From the NCBI GenBank assembly GCA_020284085.1, contig JACEVL010000051.1, positions 230,330 through 294,329 of the forward strand: a stretch of 64,000 nt of DNA, in the 5' to 3' direction. This stretch comes from Aporrectodea caliginosa (taxonomy: Eukaryota > Annelida > Clitellata > Crassiclitellata > Lumbricidae). The position numbers and the translations under genes were made by a program. Shown here piece after piece: positions 40,584 through 52,934 of this stretch. Every line of letters begins with the position of its first letter. Positions within the stretch are counted from its first letter, which is position 1. The notes beneath the pieces are model-generated. The model saw only the letters and a list, made by a program, of their open reading frames with translations. It was not told the origin of the DNA and did no database searches.

Positions 40584-41480
40584 GCTGTCTCACTATGAAA
40601 CGAAGACCAAACAACAAGCGACCTGCAAGCGACGATGATTCTAAGAACGACAACTACATATAGATGCCACGCCAATTTTAAGTTCTCACGTACAGAGATA
40701 ATAACCCACGTATCGAGAACCACAATAATGCGATATAATTCATACATGTACGGTTGTGCCGAGTACACGAGCTAATGGATTCCAAAATGTTTGTCTACAC
40801 TCGTTCTTACTCCGGATAAGTGATTCAGTGTCCATTCTGTTTGAAACTAAGAAGTGACATTTGTCTAATTATTATATGAAAATTTCTAATAAGCTAAGTG
40901 TAGATACGTGATCGAGTCTGTGGCCAGTTTTACAGCTACGTCAATAGACCTAGGCCTACTCGCTTCAGCCGATCTGGTTTCTTTCTGAACACTATGTAAA
41001 ATATAGGCCTACATCGTAAACTCCACTATTCTACAGCGCCCAAAAAGTGAGATCGCGGGAACCAGCACATTCGCAGAATCGATAGAATCTATCTGATGAA
41101 ATAACGGTTAATAACCAATCTGCTTTATAGTTGATTGCAATGATCATTCTGTATTAATAGTTTCAATTAAGGACGTCATTGTTAACAGTGTTGCAAAATG
41201 GTTGGAATAAAAGTGGAATGTTCGAATACTCGTTGGTTGATCGCGAGTACTCGAGTAAACAATCACTCGATTAGCGCAGCCAGCGCCACTGCCTGGTGGG
41301 TTCCAGGCCTGTTATAATAGGTCGTTGTTTTATTACGGAGACTGGTCGTTGACCTAGATTTAAAAAACCTATTATTTATCATATCTATCGTCGTTTTGGA
41401 CGATTCATTTACAGTTTTACACTTATATGTGTTGGTTTTACTAAGTTTAGATGAATAGTTAGCCTGAAACGAAGAAGAAT
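40580..41480. promoter_or_regulatory. Shared EIF3E / DOT1L-like promoter region
   Basis: About 900 bp separates the two divergent start codons. No transposon with clear ends was found in it, in contrast to the introns on both sides. No TATA box is obvious at a useful distance from either gene. A bidirectional promoter is inferred from orientation only. Confidence 0.55.
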
Positions 41481-44400
41481 ATGTCTGCTGGTGGTGAACT
41501 ACGTCTTCGGGGAATGTTTGGTACTGGTTTTGTCACTTTTCATTGGCAGGTAGGTATGCCACTGTGTTGACCTCTTTCAATCCAAATGTTGTTTACGTTT
41601 TTTGAGGTTAGAGGTCGAACGTTGGTAGATGTCGAACATAATTTTGAGAATAGAGAGAAGACAGGTTCCCCGGTCTCTACGAAGCATCGTGTTGTACCGA
41701 CATGCTAGTGATAGATAATCGCATATTCGTCATAAACCGCCGTGAAACCTTCGCACGCCTTAAACTTACCCATAAGCCTACCCAAAATCCCACAACCAAT
41801 GGTCACAGTAACCAACATCTCATTGGTAAATAATCTTAATCCAATGCATTAAGATTATCTATCGTAATGCATTGGAATTCTTCACTCACCATATAGCATC
41901 TTATACCCGCACAACAAGGTTTTGGGCAGGCTTGCATTGTGCCACTGGTTACAAATGGTGGACTGCTATGCCTACATCCCGATGCTGTCTGATTTCAGAG
42001 ATTATTTAAAAATCGTGGTCCATACACGGGGACCTTAAATGACGTGGTACCTGTTCAAATGGGCAGCGATGGTGAAGGATCTCACCTGATCATTTCATTG
42101 AAAAATGAACAGAGTTGAGGCCATATGGTCGCTATATAGAACAAATGAGTGCATTTACATTGGTGTGGTTTTATTGTATAGTCTATTGTGGGAAACGGTA
42201 ATTAAATTGTTAGAGCGCTTACCTTGTAATGTAGAGAACTGTATTGCAAGAACAATTGCAAAATGCAAGAAAATGTGCAGGCCTAAGTAAGGATTATTTG
42301 TGACTAAATTTGTCTGAGCAGCTAAATCCACATAACTGTCTAGTTGGTCTCTGAATACCCCCTCTTCGACAAGGTTGTTATAGTGAGTGATAAACAAGAT
42401 CGTACGCCCTGACATGATTTTGTCTTGGTGTGAGATCCTGTTTATCACCCGTCATAATTATCTAGCCCAGTGGTGGCCAACCTGCGGCACGCGTGCCACT
42501 TGTGGCACGCCGGCCTATGATTAGTGGCACGCGGAGGACCTTGGAATTTTCTAAAAATTATGCTGGGTGTTTTAGCTTAACACTTTATATAGAATTCGAG
42601 GCGCCTCCATAGCTGCAGTGACCAAGGGCGTGGTAAATCGGTCTGACGGCTGTAGACGGACGCAGCACATCTGCACATGGGCTGGAAGAGGGCAGCAGCA
42701 GGCTAATCAGTCGGCAGGCGGTCAAAGTCCACTTTCTCCACAGCATATTTCTGCTATGCTGCAAGTCGAGCTTCTTCCCATTCTAGGATTGAACAAAGAA
42801 ACAGATTATACATGAACTTCTGAAATATATTATTTTTAGTGGGTAGGCCTACGTCTTTAGGATGGCAGATGGCTACTAACAAGACAGCTAGTAGGCCTAC
42901 TTCGAAAAGAAAGTATGAAGAAAACATTGCCTTGCTAGAGTTTGGTGTGCATTGGGAAGAACAGTATTTCTTTACTTTGGGAAAGTCATCCAAGCCTGTT
43001 TGTCATCTGTGTAATCATAATGCAACGATGCGGTATGTAAAAAATTCAAAGTTGAAAATGTCACTTCAACCAGCTACATGGGGGACTTTAAAGAAAAATA
43101 CCCGCCAGGTTAGCTCTCAGGACTGATTTTATCAAGAAGAAAAAAACATCTTTGTTGGCACAACAGTAATTTTTTGTCAGAAAAATTATAAATTTAAATC
43201 AATGAATGGTCAAAACTTCATGACTTAACTTTGTTATTGGCACGAAAGAAAAGCCTTATTCTGATCGTCTGATGGCGAGGAATTGCTGCAGCCGGCTTTG
43301 TCAATTTTTGCAAAAGGCTCATGAGATTCCGAAATCGAAGCAATGGTGTGAATTATTATTTTACTTGAATTTACGGAAAGCAATGCGTGACGCCGTTGTT
43401 TAAATCTGTCGTTTGAACAAGCGCTTATTTTGACATCGCAACAGGTCAAAAAGCTTCTTGTATTGTATGTAGTGGCACGCAGGCGGTCAAACTGGCATTT
43501 TGTGGCACACCATGTACAAAAGGTTGGCCACCACTGATCTAGCCCTTCATCACACTCTTCCCTTGCTGACAGATTTTCACTTCTTTTCTAACAAGATCTC
43601 AGCTGCAAACTCAACACATCCAAGGTTCCCTCCTCCAAGGGCCTTTCTTACTATAATGCTCCTCCACCAGTTCTCTCTTGGCTCACTTCATTCAGCAATC
43701 TTGATTGAGATTCATGTCTTAGGGTTTCATCCCTTGATAAATAATGTGCCCTAGACCTAATTCCTACTGTCAATCACTGGACCATTCTTTCAACTGACAA
43801 CCTTTATCTTCCATTCCTTTCAGCCTACCACAAATACAAGTCTACAGAAATTACACTACTTTCTGTTCGCAATCACATAATTAGCTTCATGGTAAAGTAA
43901 TTGCCATCATTTTCCTTGATCTGTCTGCTGCATTCGATACTGTTGACCAAGACATGCCCCTTCACCATCTCGAATACTTGTCAGGTCATTCTGGTCCTGC
44001 TATTAGCTGCTTTGATCAAAAACCCTCAACTATTAGTATATCACACCCTTGTTGCACTTGCTACACTGGCTGCAGTAGTCTGTATGATTTCTTTGACAAT
44101 AATTTAATACTGTTAACTAATACTGTTACTAATAGCAAGACCAGAATGACTTGACAAGTATTGAGTTGTGGAGCTGAGCATTTGTTAGAAAAGAAGTGAA
44201 AATCTGGCGGCAAGGGAAGAGTTTGATGAAGGGCTGGATAATTATTAAAACCAATGAGAACAAATTGTTTTACTGGCAAATGCTGTAATTTGTAGTCAGC
44301 TTATCACAACTTGGGTACTGCAACTTACTTCTTATCACTAAGAGAGATCTACACAAACAACAAATGATTCAGAATTCTTTGGCCAGAGACATAACAAAAA

Positions 44401-47400
44401 CCCTCAACTATCAGTATATCACACCCTTGTTGCACTTGCTACACTGGCTGCAGTAGTCTGTATGATTTCTGTGACAACATATTGCAGTAATTTAATACTG
44501 TTAATTGTTTGCAGGATGATGGAAGCATTGCAGAAGAAATACTGGAAACAATGAGGTAAACAAAATTGCAGACAATCTGCTAATTTCTATGCATTTTAAC
44601 TAATGATACATGTACATATCCATGGACTTCTTTGCTGTATTGTAGTACATGACCTTCATCTGACTTTGGCATGTAGTATGTGTTGGCAAATAATCCATCA
44701 TGCTGGCTCTTCAGTGAATTTATATTATTTTGAGCAGACATTTGAAATGTGCACAGTTAGAATACAAATTCAAAGGCACTTGCAAGGACCTTATAACACG
44801 TGACCAGAAGATGAAGAAACTCGAGACACCTTTGCAGGCCTTGTAAACAAATGAGTTTTTAAACTTTTGTTTTAAACCTGTTGTTGAGAACATATTATCC
44901 TTAACAGCAGGCAGAGCATTCCACACAGCTGGGCAGGAATAGCAAAATCCCAGAGGACCAAATGTCTGTGTGGAAATCTAGGGAAGGATAAGATTCCCAT
45001 TAGTGGCAGAGCTTGAACAGGAACTGTTGCGACCGACCTGAACATAGAATGTGAAGTGATGGGATGGTGACAATCCATGCAGACATTTATGAGCAAGTAT
45101 GACCAACTTGTAGTCAACTCTGTGACAGACAATTGGAATTGCTGTTGGGCAAATCAGTTGTGCAACAGTGCAAAGAACAGGTTGCAGTTTGTCAGTGGTA
45201 TGCCTGCAAGGATCTCATTGCAGTAATCAAGTTGACTTGTAACCAATGCCTGCTCCAAGAGGTACCCACGTACTACCCAGTCCTCAGAGTGAGTGAACGA
45301 CAAACAGGGAGCAGCTGGCAGATATGTGGATGTCAACCAGAACTCCAAGGTCACAACAAATATTGACGGTTCGAATGTTGACAGTGTGGACAGGCAGTCT
45401 TTAAAATAATGTTGATTGGTAAATGGTAATCCATGTGCATCTATATTGCATTCACATGCTTTGGAACTGTACTGCAGCCAGTTGTTGTTGCACTTGCAAA
45501 ATTCTTACAGCTGTGCACAGCCGAAACAAGCTGTCTAAAATAATGATGATGAGACTAAATATTAGCCATTGCAGCCTGTTTATTGATTTTACAAAAGTTC
45601 TATCATATAGTGCTACTCAGCAAGTTCCTGTATCATCATCTGTTAACACATCTCAAGTGGCACTAGGAGGCATGATGCATATTTGTGTGTCAACAGGTTG
45701 CTCATAAATGGGACTGAAGCATATAATGATTGTTTTGTTCATAATCATTTAATTTATCTTTTATCTAATTTATACAGCTCCAATTGAAGAGAAATTCAAC
45801 TGTCATGCTGTTACACGATTACTGTAAATAAAGTGGTATATTTTGTTTTTGTTTTGTACAGGATGGTTGCATTGGATTTGGATGAAGTTAAGAATATTCT
45901 TGAAATGAAAATCAGGGAATATAACCAACAATCTAAAAGGTTCTCATATGATTAGTCAGTATCTCTATCATTCAAAATGTCTCTGATTGAAATGTCCCTG
46001 CACATGAGAATGGATCTGGTGTGCTTGAACTGTATGCCTATTCTGTGTCAATGTGTACTGTGATAGGATTTCAGGAGAATGATCAAGTGGTCAGAGATGA
46101 CTGGCAGATGCTATGCACTTAACCAGCTTTACTTAGATAACTGCTTGTTGGTGTTTATGGTGGTAGAAATATGAATTTTCATAGGAACAGTATTGAAAAT
46201 GACTGTTTCTTACATGTATGGAACCAATGCCAGAAACTGGATATAGTGAAACCAGAAAAAGCACGAAAAGTTGCTATAGATGGGTTTGAGGTTATAAGGA
46301 AGTACATAGAAAAGCTGAAGAGGAATTATCTAGCAAATTGGAAAGGAGATGGAGCAAAGGAGAGTTGTTGGAGCTATTAAGATTATCACTGGAAAGGAAA
46401 CAATATAATATAATTTGATAATGATTTCTTTACGAAGTTTATCAGTGCACATTGAACACTTCATTGAACAATGAACATTTGCAACAGGAAACATTGAGAA
46501 ATGTAAAAGACTTCAATAGGTAGATTTTCAGTGTAGGAGGAAAGTTAGTCTCATTAAGAGAGTTGAGAACGTGAGGTGTTCCAGATGGAGGGACCGGCAA
46601 CTGCGAATGAATGCTGGCCACGCTGTACCAAGGAAAACATACATAATTGTTTATTGTTGTAGTTTTGAAAGCATGAAGATACTCTGCAACAATTTCAACA
46701 AGATTATGGAAACACTTTTATCTTTGGTATGTAGAGATATGCAGATGTTGTGCTCAACAAACTGTTGCCATGTGTGGCCATGGCAACAATTCGCTTCTAG
46801 ACCATTATATCTTGTGCATTCTTCAATGTTGTAGGAAAGCTGTCAGATTCTTCGTTAGGACTCTAGTCCATTTGTATCTTAGACACTTGCTACAGTGCGT
46901 TTTAAGTAAGCACTGCCTGTACCAGCCTAAACGATATTAAAGCATTTACAACAAGAAGTTACCTAAGAATCTGCTGGCTGTGTAGGAATCTGCAAAATGC
47001 TCCTTAGGAACCACGTGGTGAAGGTGTCAAGCTCAGTATTAATTTCTGTTGTTAATCAAGTCTTGCAGTTCTTAAATGTGTTCATGACCAGATGAAGCAA
47101 ACCGTTGTTAGTTGGTCCAGTGCATGTTGGACCCAACACAAGTTACTTCAAACCAAAGACGTTGGATATTTTTCTTGCTATAACAGCACGACATGCACTG
47201 ATCTGCTCTTCAAACAGACTTGATCTTCTAGTTCCTCATACTAGAACAGCTATGGCTCAGTCGCAGACCTGTACCTCAACTGGTCCCTCTCTTAGGAATG
47301 CGCTGTCTCCATCTACTCACTCTCAAATCCTAGTGGGTAATCCCTCCTCATCCTTTGCTTTTCTCAAAACCTATTTCTTGTCTCGTGGTCTGGTGCACTG

Positions 47401-50400
47401 GGAGCACCTCTGAACGGTTCACCCGCTTATAAATATTTTTATACAATATATAATACAATACAATATAATGAAGGTTTTGATGAAACAAGGTTTGGTCTTA
47501 GCCTCCATCTATTATTGAACCATGTGCTCAAACTTACCAAAGCAATTACTCGATTGGTTTCCATGTTAGAACATTTCCGCTTGCAGCACAGCATGGACTG
47601 ATCTGTTAGTCTTTCTGGTGATTGTAATATAGATGGCAATTGTAATCTAGCCATAAGTTGGAATTTAGATAATTTCTGTCTCACCTGTACTGTTAACACT
47701 GCATTAAAGCGTGCTTGTTTGCTTATTCACTGTTTGGATATTGTTTACATCAGTTATTATTTTGCTGTTAGTGGAAAGGTACACACAGACTGCATGAGTT
47801 GCATCAGTTTCCATCAGTGACCTTTCTGGAGCATGTGATGAAAAGATGTTACAAGAATTGTGCTAGGAACTCTTCTTGTTTACAGGTAACCGCATGGTAA
47901 TATTCAAAGCCTGTGGCTATCACAGTTTTTCTTCAACTCAGATAAACTGTGCGTACATTGTGCAAGGAATTTGTTTTCCACCAGTGCAACAGCTTTACCA
48001 CTTTTTTGGCACCATGTCAACTTTGGAAGCACTGATCCACAATTGCAGCACATTGTCAGGAATGTATCATGTGTTTTACCAATTGTGCAAATGCATTTAT
48101 CATGTTAATTATTTCTCAAACATTATCATACAGGAATTTAGTCACCTTTGTAGCACTGAGATTGCATCTGAAAGTATTGTGTTCTTTTAAAGGTTTTTGA
48201 CAAGAAGACATTTCTTACCATTGACGCACTATTTAAGCATTTTCAGCTAACTGAAGATGATGTTATTACTGAAATTACCTCTGGTAAGTTGGATATGTTA
48301 GTAACTTTTTATTAGCTTTCATGAAAGGTGCTCATTTATATAAGGTTTTGCTTACTGATTCATTCACTTGCTTAAAGCCAGCAGCAGCAGCCAGTGACTA
48401 TTTAGATGTATTTGGTTGAGCAGCTGTCTACAGCTGCTGCAGGCTAACATAACGAGACAATGAGACCGAATACTGGCCAGTACAGAGTGTTAATTGTTGT
48501 TTAAAAAGTCTACCATGTAGTGCTACACAACAAGTTCTTATATCACGTTAACATGTCTCACGTGTTAAATAGGCAGCACTGGGAGCCATGGCAGAAGCTC
48601 TCATTAACCCTGAACCAACTGCCAAGATTTTTCCACCTACCCCTCACGACCGCACATTTTTGGCAAAAACGGCCGAAAAATAAATTTGTTTAACTCATCA
48701 CATCTTAGTCAATAGTTGGCATATAGACGTAAGGTAAAGACCATTCGTTAGCATTTTATCTCCTCTTTTCATCCCTCCATCCAAGTTTTTGAGGTACCCA
48801 AAGTTTCCCCAAACCATACCCCCCTTCAAAATTTGATATGTTTTTATGTTCAAGACAATCTACAAAAACATTTTTCAATGACGACATATGTTGTATGAGC
48901 AGAAAAAAATGTGCAGAAATTGTTGCCAGATAGAACAGAAAAGAAATTTCTTAAATATCTCAATAACCGAAGGAAATGCAAATGTTTTTGCATCCGAGTG
49001 CCACCCAATTTCAGACCCAGATTAAGCACGTGCACGGGATGCGATCGTCATCTAGCTCCATATAAATCTCTGACTCATTGTTCATCGAATACTACCACTA
49101 CTGGACTCCAGCCATTCAACTGACATTCCCCTTGGTGTTTTGGGGCGACTAGATCGAGTTCTACGCTCGGCTGCTCGGCTTATTGGACGGCTTCCTAAGT
49201 ACTCTCCTGTCTCTGCATACATGCGTGATGTGTTGCATTGGCTGCCTGTGTCTCAGCGTATCTCATATCGCATTGCTGCTCTTGTTTCTCGTTGTGTTCT
49301 TGGCTGCGCTCCATCTTACTTGCGTGATCTTTGCCGCCCAGTGTCTGTTGTTCCAGCGTGTCGGGTGCTTCGCTCTGCGACGAGGGGTGAGTTCCGTGTT
49401 CCACGGACTCGCTTGGCTATTAAGCAGCGCTGTGCTTTCTCGGTTGTTGGCCCTTCCATTTGGAATGACCTACCACTTAAGCTCCGTTTTTTACTTGTAG
49501 GCCATCTGACAGGGTTCTACAAGTCCCTCAAGTGTTTTTTCTTTAGTCGTGGCTGGGCCGGGAGCGCTCCTGTGTAGTTTCTTGAAGGGGCGCTATATAA
49601 ATGCTATGAATGAATGAATGAATGAATTTTCTCTTCATCATAAAGATTAATATTGTCATTGGCAGATGATTATTCACCCACAAATCGGCAAATTTCATCC
49701 ACTAGTAAACAGTGCCTCGCCATCTTGGCTTATTTAAATGTGTGCCTTTATAGCTAGGCATAGCGTGGTTTAAATGGCCATTTTGATTGGTCATTTTAGA
49801 AATATTAGGGTGTTTTCCAGGGGCTCCAAAGACATCATTTAGCTTGAAATTATACCTAGGGACCTATGGTTTACTGATGAAGCAATTAATGTGCTACCAA
49901 AGTAGGGATAAATTGTACCATTTAAATGTGAATTCTACATTGGTATTCTGGTGACCCGATTGTTTGCCAACCACTGGCTTGAGTGTCTAGTAGTGTCTAC
50001 AGTCTGTGTTTTTTAAGAGTTGACTTAGAGGATGTTTAACTATTGTCTTTAGCACTAAAGACATTGTGAGATGTGTTACGTTAAAATATGTTCTTGATAT
50101 GTTTCTGTTGTGGCTGCTTTGTTTTGTTAGGGCCTGGATCTGTCGTTCTTCAGGTATCAGCCACCAGTTCCTTTAAATGCTGCTATGGAATTCTTCCTAA
50201 GGGTCATCTAACTTCTGAGTCTGAAGTGAGTGACATTTGACAACAGATCCTCTAAGTTACAATTAAATACTCCCATGTGCTGATGTAGAACTTCTAAATC
50301 TCTTATGTCAGTGGATTTCCTACTTGTAACCAGACTTGGTTTTAGTTGTATGATACAGTTGACTTTCTTATGATTTCAGGTAGTCAGGATGATGTTAAGA

Positions 50401-52837
50401 TGAACTAATTACAATTACTAATTACTTGCTTATTGATTTCTTTTACTGGAGAATTTCTGCTAGGTGTCAATATTTTATTTTCTCTCACAGTGTAGGATGT
50501 TAATAAAGTTAGAGACCACATGTGAAAGATTACTGCCAGAGGGCTGGGACATTTGTCCTCAGGGGTCCATTCTGTTGCCACCATGTGACGGAGCATAAAG
50601 TCTTAGTATGCAACGTCCTGTTGTAGACTTGGTAATTTTAGTTTGAGCTCTGTAGTTTGCTGAAGTCTCATTACTAAAACTCACTTGAGGATGGAAGGAA
50701 TCCTATCCAAAACTTAAGGTCATCTAGAAAACTTTGCTGGAGCGGTTTCTTTTGTGGTAGTTGTTGAAAATAAAGTCACTTGAAGTTTGCCAAATTTTCA
50801 ATTTGATCGAACAGAACATTAGCAATGCAGCAACTACATAGCCAAGAAAATGGGTCCTCTGTGGACTTGTCTTCTCTGTTATATAGTCTGTTATGTATAT
50901 GATGATACTTTACACAAAATTCAAGTGCATGATTTTGCATTTATCAGCTTGCTTGTACTTAAAATGACTATTTAAAGTTACGTATTACTGTTGGAATGGC
51001 CAGTGCAACTTGAAACTGATGCATCACACGTTGTGCCTGTGGCTTTGCGTGGTTCTGGTTTTTTAGGTTCTGAGTAGATGAAAGAACACTATAAAAATTC
51101 AGTGAATAAATAACTGAATGAGTGGATAATTATGGTCAAGTAATTAAGTGCTTTGGATAATTGTTAATGTCATTTTCAGCATGCAGCAGCAGAATTTACA
51201 AAGTGGATGGAATTCTATGGAAAAGATTATTCAGAATTCCGACTGTACCATGAGGATTTGACGTCCAATGATATGTTGAAACTCATTTCAGATTCTACGT
51301 ATGTGTGGTTGTTGATTTCTTGTTGAAATTATATTAGCTTCTTAAATACTTTTTTCAAATGTTACTGTTCAGGCGATAACAAAATTCAAGTCTGTGAGTA
51401 TATTGTTAAAGGATGTTGTGTAAGAGTATCTGGTTTAAGGTAAAAAATATTTTTAATTTCTACTGTATTTACAAGTGTACTTAAAAAAAATGTCAACGAC
51501 GGCTGCTAAAGAACACAGAGAAAATACACCAAATATACTTGTCAGATGAAGAGAAATTAAATGGTTCACATAGAAACATAGTAGTCGGTCGAGATTTGGT
51601 TATTGGTTTGTGTGATCTTTGGCCAGTATGCTGAGAAGTCTTGTTAGTCTTCTGTAAAGGTGACAAATGTTACATATAATTTAAAAAGGAGTTCAGCTTT
51701 CCCACCAGTTCTGAACTTTTCGTTACACAGAAATCCTTTTCACTTCTTCTTAAGCAGAGTGAGTCTTTTCACACAAGCCATTTTTTAATTCGAGGTCAAA
51801 TTATTGACTGTAGATGGTGATGCTTGCCTTACAATAGACACAGTAACTGACCTAGACATGTCCTTGCGTTGGGAATGGCTTGCATGAATTTCCTGTAGGC
51901 ATATTAACTGACAGAATAATCTAAGACAGCAGTTTCTTTTCTTCTTTAGAGTTATCTTTCTGAAAGATCTTAATGTAGGATCAGAAATGGAAAGCAAGGT
52001 AAGCTATAGCATCTTTACCACTCTTATCTTTGTTGTCAATGTTGTTGTTATCATTATTCATCGGCTGAAGAAGGTCCTTAATGGTTCCTGTCTATTGAAC
52101 ACATTCCTCTGCGGCATGCTGTCCTGTATCTCCTGAGTCAAGCATCAAAGGTCAATCCTCCAGTCACTGCTGCCTGGTCTTGCTTTTATCCATTTCCATT
52201 TTCTCATTTTCTTTCTGTTGTTGGTATGTGTTCGAAAAGACCCAATATCCATCTGGTATCTGACTGTTTTAGGTCTTCTTGTAAGATGATTCTAATTTTT
52301 AAAAGTTACCAGTGACAGTAGAAACCGTTCTTATATTTTTAAACGTTTATTTGTGGAGACTGCTCTATGTATTGTTATGGTGATGTTAAGGCAATGCTAA
52401 CTGCCCAGTCAGAATGACAGCTAGAAAGTGACATGCAAGTCAGAACTAGTCCGTCGACGTCGATCTGTTTCCATCCCTACAGCATTCCCATAATTGTACG
52501 GGGCATGGTAGCTGATTGGTTAGAGCGCATGTCTTGTAACTTTGTGAGTATGGGTTCGAGCCTTCCCTCAGTTGATTCTGTGTTAAGACCTAGAGCAAGT
52601 CCTTCACTGATACTTACTCATAATAAAATGGAATATACAAATGGTCAGACCTGGCCTTGCTGCAGAGTTGACAGTGAAGTTTTTCTGTTTTTACAAATAG
52701 ATTTCATCGGTCTTTTCCCAACTGAACGAAAGCAGTCGAATCATTTCCTTTGAGAACTGTTCTCATCTGTTCGGTAGGATAAATTGTTTTTTAAAAACCT
52801 GTTTAAAGATTATCTGGTAATATTTATTACTAATATT

Positions 52838-52868
<31 letters not shown>

Positions 52869-52901
52869 TTATTATTATTATTTTTTTTAAATATTTATTT
52901 A

Positions 52902-52934
<33 letters not shown>

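Larger units (their letters stand above)
48193..51998 (+). other. DOT1-domain SAM-pocket exons 5-8
   Basis: Exons 48193-48283, 50131-50225, 51180-51298 and 51950-51998 cover residues 99-216. Positions equivalent to human D161, G163, Q168, E186, F223, N241 and F245 are E125, T127, S132, L150, L187, K205 and V209. G165, G167 and D222 are kept (G129, G131, D186). The fold-defining pattern (VVLQV, KWM-FYGK, VIF) is maintained, so this is a maintained protein, not a random pseudogene. Human numbering is from memory but is internally consistent across three exons. Confidence 0.8.

Noticed and set aside
42105..42448. Overlapping ORFs on both strands in intron 1 of the DOT1L-like gene
   Set aside because: Neither translation resembles a known protein and both lack splice context.
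47876..48190. Plus-strand ORF of 104 codons, with an AG/GT pair at 47884-47888
   Set aside because: The translation has no DOT1 similarity and it ends just before the true exon 5 acceptor. It is probably a chance open frame.
52774..52775. Earlier donor (TTCG|GTAGGA) for DOT1L-like exon 9
   Set aside because: It ends in phase 1 and cannot join exon 10, which needs phase 2. The donor at 52817 fits and keeps the GRIN segment.
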